Source: PALSA-607 sp036509315
GTDB lineage: Bacteria; Actinomycetota; Actinomycetes; Acidothermales; Acidothermaceae
Reading direction: 5' to 3'
Length of the DNA: 31,196 nt
Assembly (NCBI GenBank): GCA_036509315.1
Contig: DATCFU010000016.1
Location: 1-31,196 of the forward strand
The position numbers and the translations under genes are program-made. The notes beneath the pieces were generated by a model. It was not told where the DNA came from, did no database searches, and saw nothing but the letters and a program-made list of their open reading frames with translations. Of this stretch, positions 7,757 to 16,646 are shown one piece after another. Numbering within the stretch: the stretch's first letter is position 1; the number at the start of each line of letters is the position of its first letter.

Positions 7757-8959
7757 CTATCGTGGCACGGCGTTGTCGTGGTCGATGTGGCCGGCGGGTC
7801 GCGGTGAGCCGAACACCAGAACCGACGCCGAGAAGCCATGCAGATGGTTGCGGTTGCCAACGGGTCCGATCTCACCGGACGCAAAAAATCCCGCGATGCC
7901 CGTGGTCGACAGACCTTGCCGCAGCGCCAGGACGTCGTGGTCAGCCGACGTAAACAAGTTGGAGCCACGCCCGTTGCAGGAGAACAGGAGCGCTCCCTCG
8001 ACATTGCTGAACTCGTGCTTCAGGTGGATCAACATCGCCCGCAAATCGTCGTCCGCCGAAGCTGCGTCACGGACCTGGAACCGTACGGTCCGGCCTACCG
8101 GCACGATGTCGCCGATCGCGATCGCGCCACGCGCTTTGTCGATACCGAGGATGCCGCGCACCAGGAAGTCGCCGCGCTCGTGCTCCTCGACGTACTCGTC
8201 CATCGCGATGCCGATTTGCAGGCCGCCACTCGCCAGTGCCTGGTCGATCGATGAGAGGGAGCCGATCACCTGCTCGAGTTTCTGGATCGCCGGGATGCCC
8301 GCGAGCTGGAGCAGCAGGTTGCCCTCGGCCGCTGTCACCGTCATCGCCGGACCGACCGGCCGGCAGCCCTGACTGACCATCGCCTGCGCACCGACCGGAC
8401 CGCCGAGCACGACACCGACCGCGCCGCGGTCGACGACCCGACCGTCTATGAGCAGCCGGGTCGAGCCGGGACCTTTTGTCCCTGTCGCCAACCCGCCCAC
8501 CAACGGCAGTGTGAGGGCGTTGTTCGCCTGCTCGACGAAGCCGTCCGTCGGGAAGCTGTAGGGGTCAGCGACGACGACGGCCACTTCGTCGGCGTCCTCG
8601 CTCTCGGGCAGGCCGAGGATCGCCATGCCGCCCTCGGTGCGGATCACTTCAAGATGAAACGCCCTGACCCGGACACCGGGGAGGACCGCCGCCCATACAC
8701 TCACCGCGCTGGTCGCTTCGATGCCCTGAGCTGCGCCGATGACGCCGGACGCGCTGCAGCCGATGACCGTCCGGGCGCGCAGGACGCTGGCCGCCCGCTG
8801 GAGGGCTTCGCCGACCTGGTCGGGCTCGGATCCGGAGACAAAGACGCAGGCCAGGTCTGGACTCAGGCCGCCCAGCGGACCCCGAGCAGCGATCGCCGCA
8901 GTCTCAGCGGCCCGCACAAGGTCAGCGTCGATCGCCAGACCGTCCCCAAACCGCGCCAT
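7757..8959 (-). CDS. FIST-domain sensory protein
   Basis: The 400-residue protein matches the FIST_N plus FIST_C layout: an N-terminal half with ACVFVSGSEPDQVGEAL and the VIGCSASGVIG turn, and a C-terminal half with RPVGPAMTVTAAEGNLLLQ, a GDIVPVGRTVRFQVRDA block and the ending ALLFSCNGRG. FIST domains are thought to bind small ligands, possibly amino acids, in signal transduction; here no output domain is attached. ATG 8959 gives the family's usual N-terminus (MARFGDGLAID); the frame extends to 9076 but that leader is Arg/Pro-rich and not protein-like. It is divergent from the AAA ATPase gene and coupled to the PHP gene. Confidence 0.88.
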   Translation of the reverse strand: MARFGDGLAIDADLVRAAETAAIAARGPLGGLSPDLACVFVSGSEPDQVGEALQRAASVLRARTVIGCSASGVIGAAQGIEATSAVSVWAAVLPGVRVRAFHLEVIRTEGGMAILGLPESEDADEVAVVVADPYSFPTDGFVEQANNALTLPLVGGLATGTKGPGSTRLLIDGRVVDRGAVGVVLGGPVGAQAMVSQGCRPVGPAMTVTAAEGNLLLQLAGIPAIQKLEQVIGSLSSIDQALASGGLQIGIAMDEYVEEHERGDFLVRGILGIDKARGAIAIGDIVPVGRTVRFQVRDAASADDDLRAMLIHLKHEFSNVEGALLFSCNGRGSNLFTSADHDVLALRQGLSTTGIAGFFASGEIGPVGNRNHLHGFSASVLVFGSPRPAGHIDHDNAVPR

Positions 8960-9099
8960 CCGCCTATGGTCCCGGGTCCTGGCGCGTCTGTCATGCGGTT
9001 GTGGTGCGCAGACGGGTGACGCTGGCCCGCAGGGGCTGGCCCGACCCCGCACAGAAACCCGCAACGCATCGGACATGAACGCGACGTAAGGTCGAACGC

Positions 9100-10506
9100 G
9101 TGCCCCAGACCCAAGAGACCCCCCAGCCTTTGATCACTACGCTCGGCGCGCTTCGTGCATCGGGCCACGTGCAGAAACCGGTCAAGGTCGAGATTCGCGA
9201 CAACCTGCTCGCTCGCCTGAAGTCGGGTGAGCCGCGGTTTCCCGGCATCGTCGGCTTCGACGAAACGGTGCTGCCGCACGTCGAGCGCGCGCTGCTCGCG
9301 GGCCACGACTTCGTGCTGCTCGGCGAGCGCGGGCAGGGCAAGACGCGGCTGATCCGCACGATCAGCGGCCTGCTCGACGAGTGGACGCCGGTCGTCGACG
9401 GCTGCGAGATCAACGACCACCCCTACGCGCCGGTGTGCACGCGCTGCCGGCGGCTCGCGGACGAGCTCGGTGACGACCTGCCGGTCGACTGGTTGAACCG
9501 CGACCAGCGGTACGGCGAGAAGCTGGCGACCCCTGACACGAGCGTCGGCGACCTCATCGGCGACGTCGACCCGATCAAGGTCGCCGAGGGCCGCACGCTC
9601 GGCGACCCCGAGACCGTGCATTACGGGTTGGTGCCGCGCTTCAACCGCGGCATCTTCTCAGTCAACGAGCTGCCCGACCTCGCCGAGCGCATCCAGGTGT
9701 CGCTGCTGAACGTGCTCGAAGAGCGCGACGTGCAGATCCGCGGGTACGCACTGCGGCTGCCCCTGGATGTCCTGCTCATTGCGAGTGCAAACCCCGAGGA
9801 CTACACCAACCGTGGTCGCATCATCACGCCACTGAAGGACCGCTTCGGCGCCGAGGTTCGCACGCACTACCCGTTGCGTCTCTCCGACGAGATCGGCCTC
9901 ATCTCGCAAGAGGCCGACTTGTCCGCAGAAGTGCCGGGCTACCTGCTCGACGTCGTCGCCCGTTTCACGCGGCTCGTGCGCGAGTCGACGGCCGTTGACC
10001 AGCGCTCCGGAGTGTCAGCACGATTCGCCGTCGCCGGTGCAGAAACGGTTGCAGCGTCGGCACTTCGACGGGCGGCATTGACAGGCGAGGCGGACGCCGT
10101 GGCGCGAGTCTGCGACCTGCCCGGCATTGTCGATTCACTTCAGGGCAAGGTCGAATTTGAGGTGAGCGAAGAGGGTCGCGAGCGCGACGTTCTCGTGCAC
10201 CTGTTGCGACGAGCGGTGGCGGAGACATTTCGCGCGCGGCTCGGAAACGCTGACCTCAGCGGCCTTCTTGCGCGCTTCGACGAAGGTGCGACCGTTGAAA
10301 CCGGCGAGTTGGTCTCGGCCTCAGATCTGCTCAAGCGCGTCGGCCAGGTTTCAGGGCTGGCGAAGGTTCTCGAACGACTCGGCGATGACGGCGGGGAGAA
10401 CCCCGGCCGTGCTGCGGCCGCGATCGAGTTCGCACTCGAGGGTCTGTACCTGACGCGACGGCTGAGCAAGGACGAGGTCCCCGGGCGCACGGTGTACGGC
10501 GGATGA
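9100..10506 (+). CDS. ChlI-like AAA ATPase (magnesium-chelatase/MoxR-type)
   Basis: The 468-residue protein has Walker A GERGQGKT (75-82), a sensor region with IASANPEDYTNRGRI and an arginine-finger-like KDRFGAEVRTHYPL, as in magnesium-chelatase subunit I and MoxR ATPases. Between Walker A and the second motif sits an insert with C102, H107, C113 and C116 (C-x10-C-x2-C), which could bind zinc. Relatives such as Rv0958 are annotated as magnesium chelatase, but no tetrapyrrole genes are nearby, so a chaperone role with the VWA partner is more likely. GTG 9100 is the start. The stop overlaps the next start as ATGA (10503-10506). Confidence 0.9.
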   Translation: MPQTQETPQPLITTLGALRASGHVQKPVKVEIRDNLLARLKSGEPRFPGIVGFDETVLPHVERALLAGHDFVLLGERGQGKTRLIRTISGLLDEWTPVVDGCEINDHPYAPVCTRCRRLADELGDDLPVDWLNRDQRYGEKLATPDTSVGDLIGDVDPIKVAEGRTLGDPETVHYGLVPRFNRGIFSVNELPDLAERIQVSLLNVLEERDVQIRGYALRLPLDVLLIASANPEDYTNRGRIITPLKDRFGAEVRTHYPLRLSDEIGLISQEADLSAEVPGYLLDVVARFTRLVRESTAVDQRSGVSARFAVAGAETVAASALRRAALTGEADAVARVCDLPGIVDSLQGKVEFEVSEEGRERDVLVHLLRRAVAETFRARLGNADLSGLLARFDEGATVETGELVSASDLLKRVGQVSGLAKVLERLGDDGGENPGRAAAAIEFALEGLYLTRRLSKDEVPGRTVYGG

Positions 10507-12479
10507 GTTCGCCCGCGTTTCGGTACGGGCCGTTCCACGAGGGTCCTGACCCGCTCGCCCCGCCGTACGACATTGCGCAGGCACTCGACGAACTTGGCGA
10601 CGCCGTGCTCGACGGCGCCAGCACGTCGGACGCGTTGCGCGACCTGCTGCGGCAGGGCGCGCCCGGACTTCGCGGGCTCGAGGACATGCTGCGGCGGGTG
10701 CGCGAGCAGCGCCGCGCGATGCGAAACAAGGGTCGCCTCGATGGCACGCTCGAGGAAGCTCGGGCGTTGCTCGACAAGGCGGTCGGACAAGAGCGAGCGG
10801 CGTTGTTTCCCGACCCCTCGGACGACGCGCGGTTGCGCGAGACCGAGCTCGACACGTTGCCTTCCGATCCGGCGCGGGCGATTCGGGCGCTCTCCGAATA
10901 CGACTGGCGATCTGATGAGGCGCGCGCGACATTCGAGGAACTGAAAGACCTGCTCCGGCAGGAGGTTCTCGACACGCAGTTCCGCGGCATGAAGCAAGCG
11001 ATGCAGTCAATGCAGTCGGGGTCTCCTGAGTCTCAGGCGGCCATGCAGGCTGTCAAGGACATGATGGCCGACCTCAACGAGATGCTTGCCGCGGATGCGC
11101 GCGGCGAACACACGCAAGAAGATTTCGACCAGTTCATGGAGAAGCACGGTCAGTTTTTCCCTGACCAGCCAGCAAATCTTGAGGAACTCGTCGACTCACT
11201 CGCCCGCCGCGCGGCCGCGATGGAACGCATGCTCGCGTCCATGACGCCCGAACAGCGCGACGAACTCAGCAGCCTGATGGCGCAGTCGATGGAAGACATG
11301 GGTCTCGCATCGGAGATGTCAAGGTTGAACGACGCGCTGCGCACCCGTCGTCCCGATCTGGATTGGACCGGACGCACCCGCATGAAGGGCGATCAGCCGC
11401 TCGGCATGTCGGATGCGACGACTGCACTCGAAGAGCTCGCCGATCTCGAGGAACTCGAGTCGACGCTCGGGCAGGAGTACCCGGGCGCCAGCCTTGAGGA
11501 CGTCGATGAGGAAGCGATCCGGCGCGCGCTCGGGCGGCAAGCGGTCGATGACCTGCGGCAGTTGCGCGAGGTCGAGCGGGAGCTGGAGCGCCAGGGCTAT
11601 CTGAAGCGGGACGGCGGGCGGCTTGAGCTCACCGCAAAGGCGGTTCGCCGACTGGGTGCTACTGCGCTGCGACGGGTCTTCGCGTCGCTGTCGAGCAGCA
11701 CGCGCGGTGACCACGACGTGCCCAACGCCGGATCGGCCGGCGAGCTGACCGGCTCGTCGCGGGCGTGGCAGTTCGGTGACGAGCAGCCGTTGGACGTCGT
11801 GCGTACGGTTTCTAACGCGATATTGCGGTCGGGGCCGTCTGAGCGTGGTGGCGTGAAGCTGCAGGTCGACGACTTCGAGGTGGTCGAGACCGAGCGCCGG
11901 ACGTCTGCCGCCGTCTGCCTGCTCGTCGACCTGTCATGGTCGATGACGCTGCGCGGCACCTGGGGCGTTGCCAAGTCGACCGCGCTCGCGCTGCACTCAC
12001 TCGTCAGTACCCGATTCCCTCAAGACGCGCTGCAAGTCATCGGGTTTTCCAACTATGCGAGGGTTTTGCAGCCGACTGAGCTCGCTGGCCTCGACGCCGA
12101 GATGGTACAGGGCACCAACCTGCAGCACGCGCTGCTCATCGCCGGACGATTCCTCGACCGCCACCCTGAGCACGAGCCGGTTGTGCTCGTCGTCACTGAC
12201 GGCGAACCCACCGCGCACCTGCTGCGGAGCGGCGATTACACCTTCGACTGGCCGCCGTCGCCCGAGACGCTCGCGGTCACTCTCGCCGAGGCCGACAAGA
12301 TGACGCGGCGCGGCGCAACGCTGAACGTCTTCATGCTCGCCGACGACAAGGGCCTCGTCGATTTCGTCGACAAGCTGGCCAAGCGCAACGGCGGGCGCGT
12401 CTTCGCGCCGTCCGATGACAAGCTCGGCGACTACGTCGTCAGCGACTATCTGCGGGCCAGGCGCGGGCGCCACGGATAA
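10503..12479 (+). CDS. VWA-domain protein paired with the AAA ATPase
   Basis: The 658-residue protein has a long charged helical N-terminal region (about residues 30-430) rich in Met, Glu and Arg, then a von Willebrand factor A domain. The metal-binding MIDAS site is seen as DLSWS (476-480) with VVTDGEPT further on. It matches Rv0959-like partners of ChlI-type ATPases. In such pairs the ATPase and VWA protein form a remodelling or metal-insertion complex; the client here is unknown. The 4-bp overlap with the ATPase gene indicates coupled translation. It is cytosolic: no signal or membrane segment is visible. Confidence 0.9.
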   Translation: MSSPAFRYGPFHEGPDPLAPPYDIAQALDELGDAVLDGASTSDALRDLLRQGAPGLRGLEDMLRRVREQRRAMRNKGRLDGTLEEARALLDKAVGQERAALFPDPSDDARLRETELDTLPSDPARAIRALSEYDWRSDEARATFEELKDLLRQEVLDTQFRGMKQAMQSMQSGSPESQAAMQAVKDMMADLNEMLAADARGEHTQEDFDQFMEKHGQFFPDQPANLEELVDSLARRAAAMERMLASMTPEQRDELSSLMAQSMEDMGLASEMSRLNDALRTRRPDLDWTGRTRMKGDQPLGMSDATTALEELADLEELESTLGQEYPGASLEDVDEEAIRRALGRQAVDDLRQLREVERELERQGYLKRDGGRLELTAKAVRRLGATALRRVFASLSSSTRGDHDVPNAGSAGELTGSSRAWQFGDEQPLDVVRTVSNAILRSGPSERGGVKLQVDDFEVVETERRTSAAVCLLVDLSWSMTLRGTWGVAKSTALALHSLVSTRFPQDALQVIGFSNYARVLQPTELAGLDAEMVQGTNLQHALLIAGRFLDRHPEHEPVVLVVTDGEPTAHLLRSGDYTFDWPPSPETLAVTLAEADKMTRRGATLNVFMLADDKGLVDFVDKLAKRNGGRVFAPSDDKLGDYVVSDYLRARRGRHG

Positions 12480-12513
12480 CTGCGCGGCCGGTACAGGTAA
12501 GCGTGGGGGTAGC

Positions 12514-13809
12514 GTGACGCCAATGCACCGGCTGCGCGTGAAAGTGTTCGGCGACCTGCCGAATGAGGTCGCCGTCCTGGCGGCGGTTGCGTTCAGCGTG
12601 GCGGTTGGGTTCGGCATCGTCGCACCGGTCATTCCACTGTTCGCCCATCATTTCGGTGTCGGCAAGGCCGAGGTCGGCGCGGTGCTGTCGGCCTTCGCGT
12701 TCATGCGGCTCGCGTCGGCGCTCGGCGTCGGCCGTCTGGTCGACGCGATCGGTGAACGCGTCGTACTCGCAAGCGGCATCGGCATCGTCGCCGTCAGCAG
12801 CGCGCTTGCCGGGTTCGCGCACAGTTACTTGCAACTGCTGCTGCTGCGCGGCGCCGGCGGCATCGGCTCGGCGATGTTCTCGGTGAGCGCGATGGGACTC
12901 TTGCTGCGCGTCGTCGCCCCGGAGCAGCGCGGCCGCGCAGTCGGACTCTTCCAGGGCGGTTTCCTGCTCGGCGGCATCTCCGGCCCGGCCATCGGCGGAC
13001 CACTCGCCGCGTGGTCGATCCGTGCCCCGTTCTTCGTGTACGCCGGAACGCTCGTCGTCGCGGGCAGCGTCGCGATGGTCGGCTTGCGACGCGCATCACT
13101 CGCCCGCAAGACGCAGGCGGACGCCGGGCAGGGTGGCGTTGATCAGCCCGCTCGCACCAGCCTCGCCGCTGCCTTCAAACAACGCGCCTATCGCGCCGCC
13201 CTCGCGGCCAACCTGGCCGACAGCTGGGCCGCGATGGGAGTCCGCAACACCCTCGTTCCGCTGTTCATCGTCGAGTCCCTGCATCGCGGCACCGCGTGGG
13301 TCGGCATCGGCTTCACCATCGTGGCGTTCTTCAACGCAGCCACCCTGATTCCCGCAGGTCGTCTCGTCGACCGACGTGGCCGACGTCCCGTCATGGTGAG
13401 CGGCTGTCTGCTCTCGGCGAGCTCGATGGCGTTGCTTGCGCTATCGCCCGAACTCGTCGGCTACGTCGTCGCGATGGTGGTGTTCGGCATCGGCTCGGGA
13501 TTGCTCGACGTCGCACCGGCCGCAGTCGTCGGCGATGTCGCAGGCAAACGCGGCGGCACGGTCGTTGCGGGATTCCAGATGGCAGGGGACGGCGGTTCGG
13601 TGAGCGGGCCGATCATCGCTGGCTGGGTGGCCGACACCTGGTCTTACGGCGCTGCCTTCTGGCTGACGACCGGAATCCTCGCCGGCGCTGGGGCACTAGC
13701 CGCGCGATCGCCGGATATCCGTCTTGCCGCCGGTAATTCGGCAGCTCAATCGGCGGCCGAGCTGGCGACAACCGAGATCGAGGCCGACCTCACCGCCGAA
13801 AAGGCGTAG
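12514..13809 (+). CDS. Major facilitator superfamily transporter
   Basis: The 431-residue protein has about twelve hydrophobic segments in two halves. The motif-A loops are visible in both: GRLVDAIGERVVLASG (after helix 2) and GRLVDRRGRRPVMVSG (after helix 8). A central hydrophilic loop (RKTQADAGQGGVDQPARTS) separates the halves. It resembles drug/proton antiporters of actinobacteria, but the substrate is unknown. GTG 12514 has GGGGG four bases upstream; ATG 12523 is an alternative. It starts 34 bp after the VWA gene and may be cotranscribed with it. Confidence 0.88.
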   Translation: MTPMHRLRVKVFGDLPNEVAVLAAVAFSVAVGFGIVAPVIPLFAHHFGVGKAEVGAVLSAFAFMRLASALGVGRLVDAIGERVVLASGIGIVAVSSALAGFAHSYLQLLLLRGAGGIGSAMFSVSAMGLLLRVVAPEQRGRAVGLFQGGFLLGGISGPAIGGPLAAWSIRAPFFVYAGTLVVAGSVAMVGLRRASLARKTQADAGQGGVDQPARTSLAAAFKQRAYRAALAANLADSWAAMGVRNTLVPLFIVESLHRGTAWVGIGFTIVAFFNAATLIPAGRLVDRRGRRPVMVSGCLLSASSMALLALSPELVGYVVAMVVFGIGSGLLDVAPAAVVGDVAGKRGGTVVAGFQMAGDGGSVSGPIIAGWVADTWSYGAAFWLTTGILAGAGALAARSPDIRLAAGNSAAQSAAELATTEIEADLTAEKA

Positions 13810-13828
13810 CAGCGGGATTCGCGGCCGC

Positions 13829-13898
13829 GCGTGGGTATGGCTGCATGGGTATCCCTGCATGGGTATCCCTGCGTGGGTATCCCTGCGTGGGTATGCCC
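13829..13898. repeat. 14-bp tandem repeat array, five copies
   Basis: Five contiguous 14-bp units with consensus GCRTGGGTATCCCT (13829, 13843, 13857, 13871, 13885). The middle three are nearly identical; the outer two differ at the CCCT end. Each unit holds an imperfect dyad, GGG-TAT-CCC. The array fills most of the gap between the MFS stop (13809) and the DUF72 start (13940). It could be a multi-site operator or a simple minisatellite. Confidence 0.9.
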
Positions 13899-13939
13899 CG
13901 CCCAACGTGTGGCGAGCAGACCAACTGGAGGCAACGGCG

Positions 13940-14674
13940 ATGCCAACGCGAGTCGGGACCTGCGGGTGGCAATACGACGACTGGCGCGACGCGTTCTACG
14001 GCGGCGCACCGAAATCGTCGTGGCTGAGCGAGTACGCACAGTCGTTCGACACGGTTGAATGCGACAACGCGTTCTACCGGCTGCCTGCCCGCGAGACCTT
14101 CGCGAAATGGGCCGCCGCGCTTCCTCCCGGATTCACCATGGCGGTGAAGGCCAGCCGCTTCCTCACCCACATCAAACGGCTGGCCGACCCGAGCGAGCCG
14201 GTACAGCGGTTGCTGGACAGCTGCGACGGACTACGCGAGCGGCTCGGTCCGATCCTGCTGCAGCTGCCGCCCAACCTTGGTATCGAGCTGGCCCGCCTCG
14301 ACGAGGCGTTGGCTTGCTTCCCACCATCGATACGGGTCGCCGTTGAGCCGCGCCATGAAAGCTGGTGGACGGACGACCTGCGTCGGCTACTCGAGAAGCG
14401 CGGCGCCGCGCTCGTGTGGGCGGACCGTCTCGGCAAACCGGTAACACCGTTGTGGCGTACCACTGATTGGGGCTACGTCCGCCTGCACGAGGGCCGCGCC
14501 CGCCCGTGGCCGCGCTACGGCGACGCCGCACTGCGCACGTGGCGCACCCGCATGGTTGAGACTTGGTCGCGAAGCGATGACGTATTCGTCTACTTCAACA
14601 ACGACCCCGGTGCCGCCGCAATCCGCAACGCGCGCACATTCGCGCAGATGGCGGCCCGGACGACCGCAGCCTAA
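13940..14674 (+). CDS. DUF72 (YecE-like) protein
   Basis: The 244-residue protein has the DUF72 hallmark start RVGTCGWQYDDW, then SFDTVECDNAFYRLPARETF, GFTMAVKASRFLTHIKRL, a PILLQLPPNL strand and EPRHESWW, ending with YVRLHEG and DVFVYFNND. The family folds as a TIM barrel and its biochemical role is not settled. ATG 13940 has TGGAGG about eight bases upstream; upstream in-frame sequence runs through the 14-bp repeats and is not coding. The stop codon overlaps the stop of the convergent metB gene (14671-14674). Confidence 0.92.
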   Translation: MPTRVGTCGWQYDDWRDAFYGGAPKSSWLSEYAQSFDTVECDNAFYRLPARETFAKWAAALPPGFTMAVKASRFLTHIKRLADPSEPVQRLLDSCDGLRERLGPILLQLPPNLGIELARLDEALACFPPSIRVAVEPRHESWWTDDLRRLLEKRGAALVWADRLGKPVTPLWRTTDWGYVRLHEGRARPWPRYGDAALRTWRTRMVETWSRSDDVFVYFNNDPGAAAIRNARTFAQMAARTTAA

Positions 14675-15837
14675 CCGGCCAGTGCCTGCTCGAGATCGGC
14701 CAGCAAATCGTCGACATTCTCGATACCTACGGAGAGTCGAACGAGATCGTTGGGTACTTCGAGCGGACTTCCGACGACGCTGACATGCGTCATCCGACCG
14801 GGATGCTCGATCAGCGACTCGACTCCACCGAGTGACTCGGCCAACGTGAACAATCTCGCTCGGTTGCAGACCTCAACGGCGGCCGCTTCCCCGCCGTCCA
14901 TTCGGAACGACACCATGCCACCGAAATTCCGCATCTGCTCCGCGGCGATTTCGTGACCGGCATGCGTTTCTAGCCCAGGGTAAAGCACCTGCGACACGGC
15001 CTCGTGATGTTGCAGGAATGCCGCGATGCGGGCCGCGTTGTCGCAATGCCGATCCATGCGGACGGCGAGTGTCTTCACGCCGCGCATCACCAGCCACGAA
15101 TCGAACGGGCCAGCGATAGAGCCGATGGCGTTCTGATGAAACGCGAGTTGCTCGCCGAGCTCGTGATCCGCCGCGACCAGTGCGCCGCCCACGACGTCGG
15201 AGTGACCGCCGAGGTATTTCGTCGTGGAGTACACGACGATGTCGGCGCCTAAAGCCAGCGGTTGCTGCAAATATGGCGAGGCAAAGGTGTTGTCGACGAC
15301 CAACATGGCGCCACCTTGGTGCGCGATCTGCGCGACCGCCGCGATGTCAGCGATGCCCAGCAGCGGGTTGCTCGGGGTCTCGCACCACACGACCTTCGTC
15401 TTTGGCGTCATGGCGGCGACGAGCCAGTCGAGGTCGGACAGGTCGACCGATGTGTGCACGACGTCCCACTTGCCGAACACCTTGTCGACCAATCGGAAGG
15501 TGCCGCCGTACGCATCGCCCGGCATGACGACGTGGTCGTGCGGCGCGCACAGCGTGCGCAGGATGCAGTCCTCGGCAGCCAACCCGCTCGAGAAGGCCAG
15601 GCCGCGCGCACCGCCGTCGAGATCAGCCAGGCAAGTTTCGAGCGCCGACCGCGTCGGATTGCCGGACCGGCTGTACTCCCACCCGTCGCGGGGCTTGCCC
15701 ACCGCGTCTTGGTGGAACGTCGAAACCTGAAAGATGGGCGGGACGACGGCCCCTGTGCGTGGGTCCGACGATTGGCCGGCGTGAATGGCCCGGGTCTCGA
15801 AGCTTTCCGCGCTCTTCGTGTCGTGGTGGTCTGCCAT
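14671..15837 (-). CDS. metB: Cystathionine gamma-synthase/gamma-lyase
   Basis: The 388-residue PLP enzyme of the Cys/Met metabolism family has the binding motifs YSRSGNPTR (about 55-63), AFSSGLAA, the VVDNTFASP strand and the PLP lysine K207 in STTKYLGGHSD. The ending LVRLSVGIENVDDLLADL is typical. The family joins O-acetyl- or succinylhomoserine to cysteine (gamma-synthase) or splits cystathionine (gamma-lyase); sequence alone cannot separate them. Length equals that of M. tuberculosis MetB, and cbs lies 8 kb away, so a transsulfuration role is likely. ATG 15837 is preferred to an upstream TTG at 15858. Confidence 0.92.
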   Translation of the reverse strand: MADHHDTKSAESFETRAIHAGQSSDPRTGAVVPPIFQVSTFHQDAVGKPRDGWEYSRSGNPTRSALETCLADLDGGARGLAFSSGLAAEDCILRTLCAPHDHVVMPGDAYGGTFRLVDKVFGKWDVVHTSVDLSDLDWLVAAMTPKTKVVWCETPSNPLLGIADIAAVAQIAHQGGAMLVVDNTFASPYLQQPLALGADIVVYSTTKYLGGHSDVVGGALVAADHELGEQLAFHQNAIGSIAGPFDSWLVMRGVKTLAVRMDRHCDNAARIAAFLQHHEAVSQVLYPGLETHAGHEIAAEQMRNFGGMVSFRMDGGEAAAVEVCNRARLFTLAESLGGVESLIEHPGRMTHVSVVGSPLEVPNDLVRLSVGIENVDDLLADLEQALAG

Positions 15838-15917
15838 GGGGCCGAGGCTATCCCGCAACCGCTAAGTTGGCGCGGGAAGCTGTCCGCACGACCCGTATCT
15901 GCCGCGAGGAGGACATC

Positions 15918-16622
15918 GTGGCCCTGCGCCAGCGGCCGGTCGCAGCGGCCGCGTTGGCTGACGCCCGTGAGCTGATCTTTCGGCCCAAGTTCCGCCGCGC
16001 CGTCGTGTCGGGGTTTGTGTTCGTCGCCGCAGCCGTCGCAGGGGCGTACGACAACGGCGTCAAGGCGACCCACAAGGTCGGAGCTAACCCGTTACCTGTA
16101 GCAGATGACACCCACCGAATCTTCGCCCTCGTCGCCATCGGCGTGTGTCTCATCGCCGGCATCATTACCGTTCAACTGGTCGCGAACGAACTCGCGCGGC
16201 TGGCCCGTCATCGCGGGAGTCCGGCCGCCGCGTCCGCAATCAGACTCGGCGTGCAGATCATCGGCTATCTGGCAATTCTCGTCACCGTGCTCGGCCTATT
16301 CGCCGTCAAAATCGAGAGCGTTTTGCTGTCCGGCGCGATCGTCAGCGTCGTGCTCGGACTCGCCGCGCAGCAGTCTCTTGGCAACGCGTTCGCCGGCATC
16401 GTGTTGCTCATCTCGCGGCCATTCAAGGTCGGCGACTACGTCACGCTGCGCGCCGGCGCGCTCGGCGGCCAGTACGACGGCCGGATCGCCGCCATCAGCT
16501 TGATGTTCACGACCATGCAGACCGCGGAAGGCCCGATTGCCTTTCCGAACGCTGCGGTTCTGTCGTCTGCCACCGGGGTGCGCGACGATCCCAGCGGTAA
16601 CTCGCCGCTCATCACGGGGTAA
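15918..16622 (+). CDS. Short MscS-family mechanosensitive channel
   Basis: The 234-residue protein has hydrophobic segments near residues 30-47, 65-85 and 108-130, then the pore-lining helix and following strand of MscS proteins: GAIVSVVLGLAAQQSLGNAF, then ISRPFKVGDYVTLRAG. The beta domain continues to GPIAFPNAAV, but the protein ends about 20 residues later, so the large cytoplasmic alpha/beta domain of E. coli MscS is missing. Such compact forms occur in actinobacteria. It should act as a pressure-release channel in the plasma membrane. GTG 15918 has GAGGAGG five bases upstream. Confidence 0.88.
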   Translation: MALRQRPVAAAALADARELIFRPKFRRAVVSGFVFVAAAVAGAYDNGVKATHKVGANPLPVADDTHRIFALVAIGVCLIAGIITVQLVANELARLARHRGSPAAASAIRLGVQIIGYLAILVTVLGLFAVKIESVLLSGAIVSVVLGLAAQQSLGNAFAGIVLLISRPFKVGDYVTLRAGALGGQYDGRIAAISLMFTTMQTAEGPIAFPNAAVLSSATGVRDDPSGNSPLITG

Positions 16623-16646
16623 CAGCCATTTCCGGGCAAGTACTGC

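Noticed and set aside
15849..15880. CCCGCAAC and GTTGGCGCGGG inverted repeat upstream of the MscS gene
   Set aside because: The stem needs a bulge and the position has no clear role.
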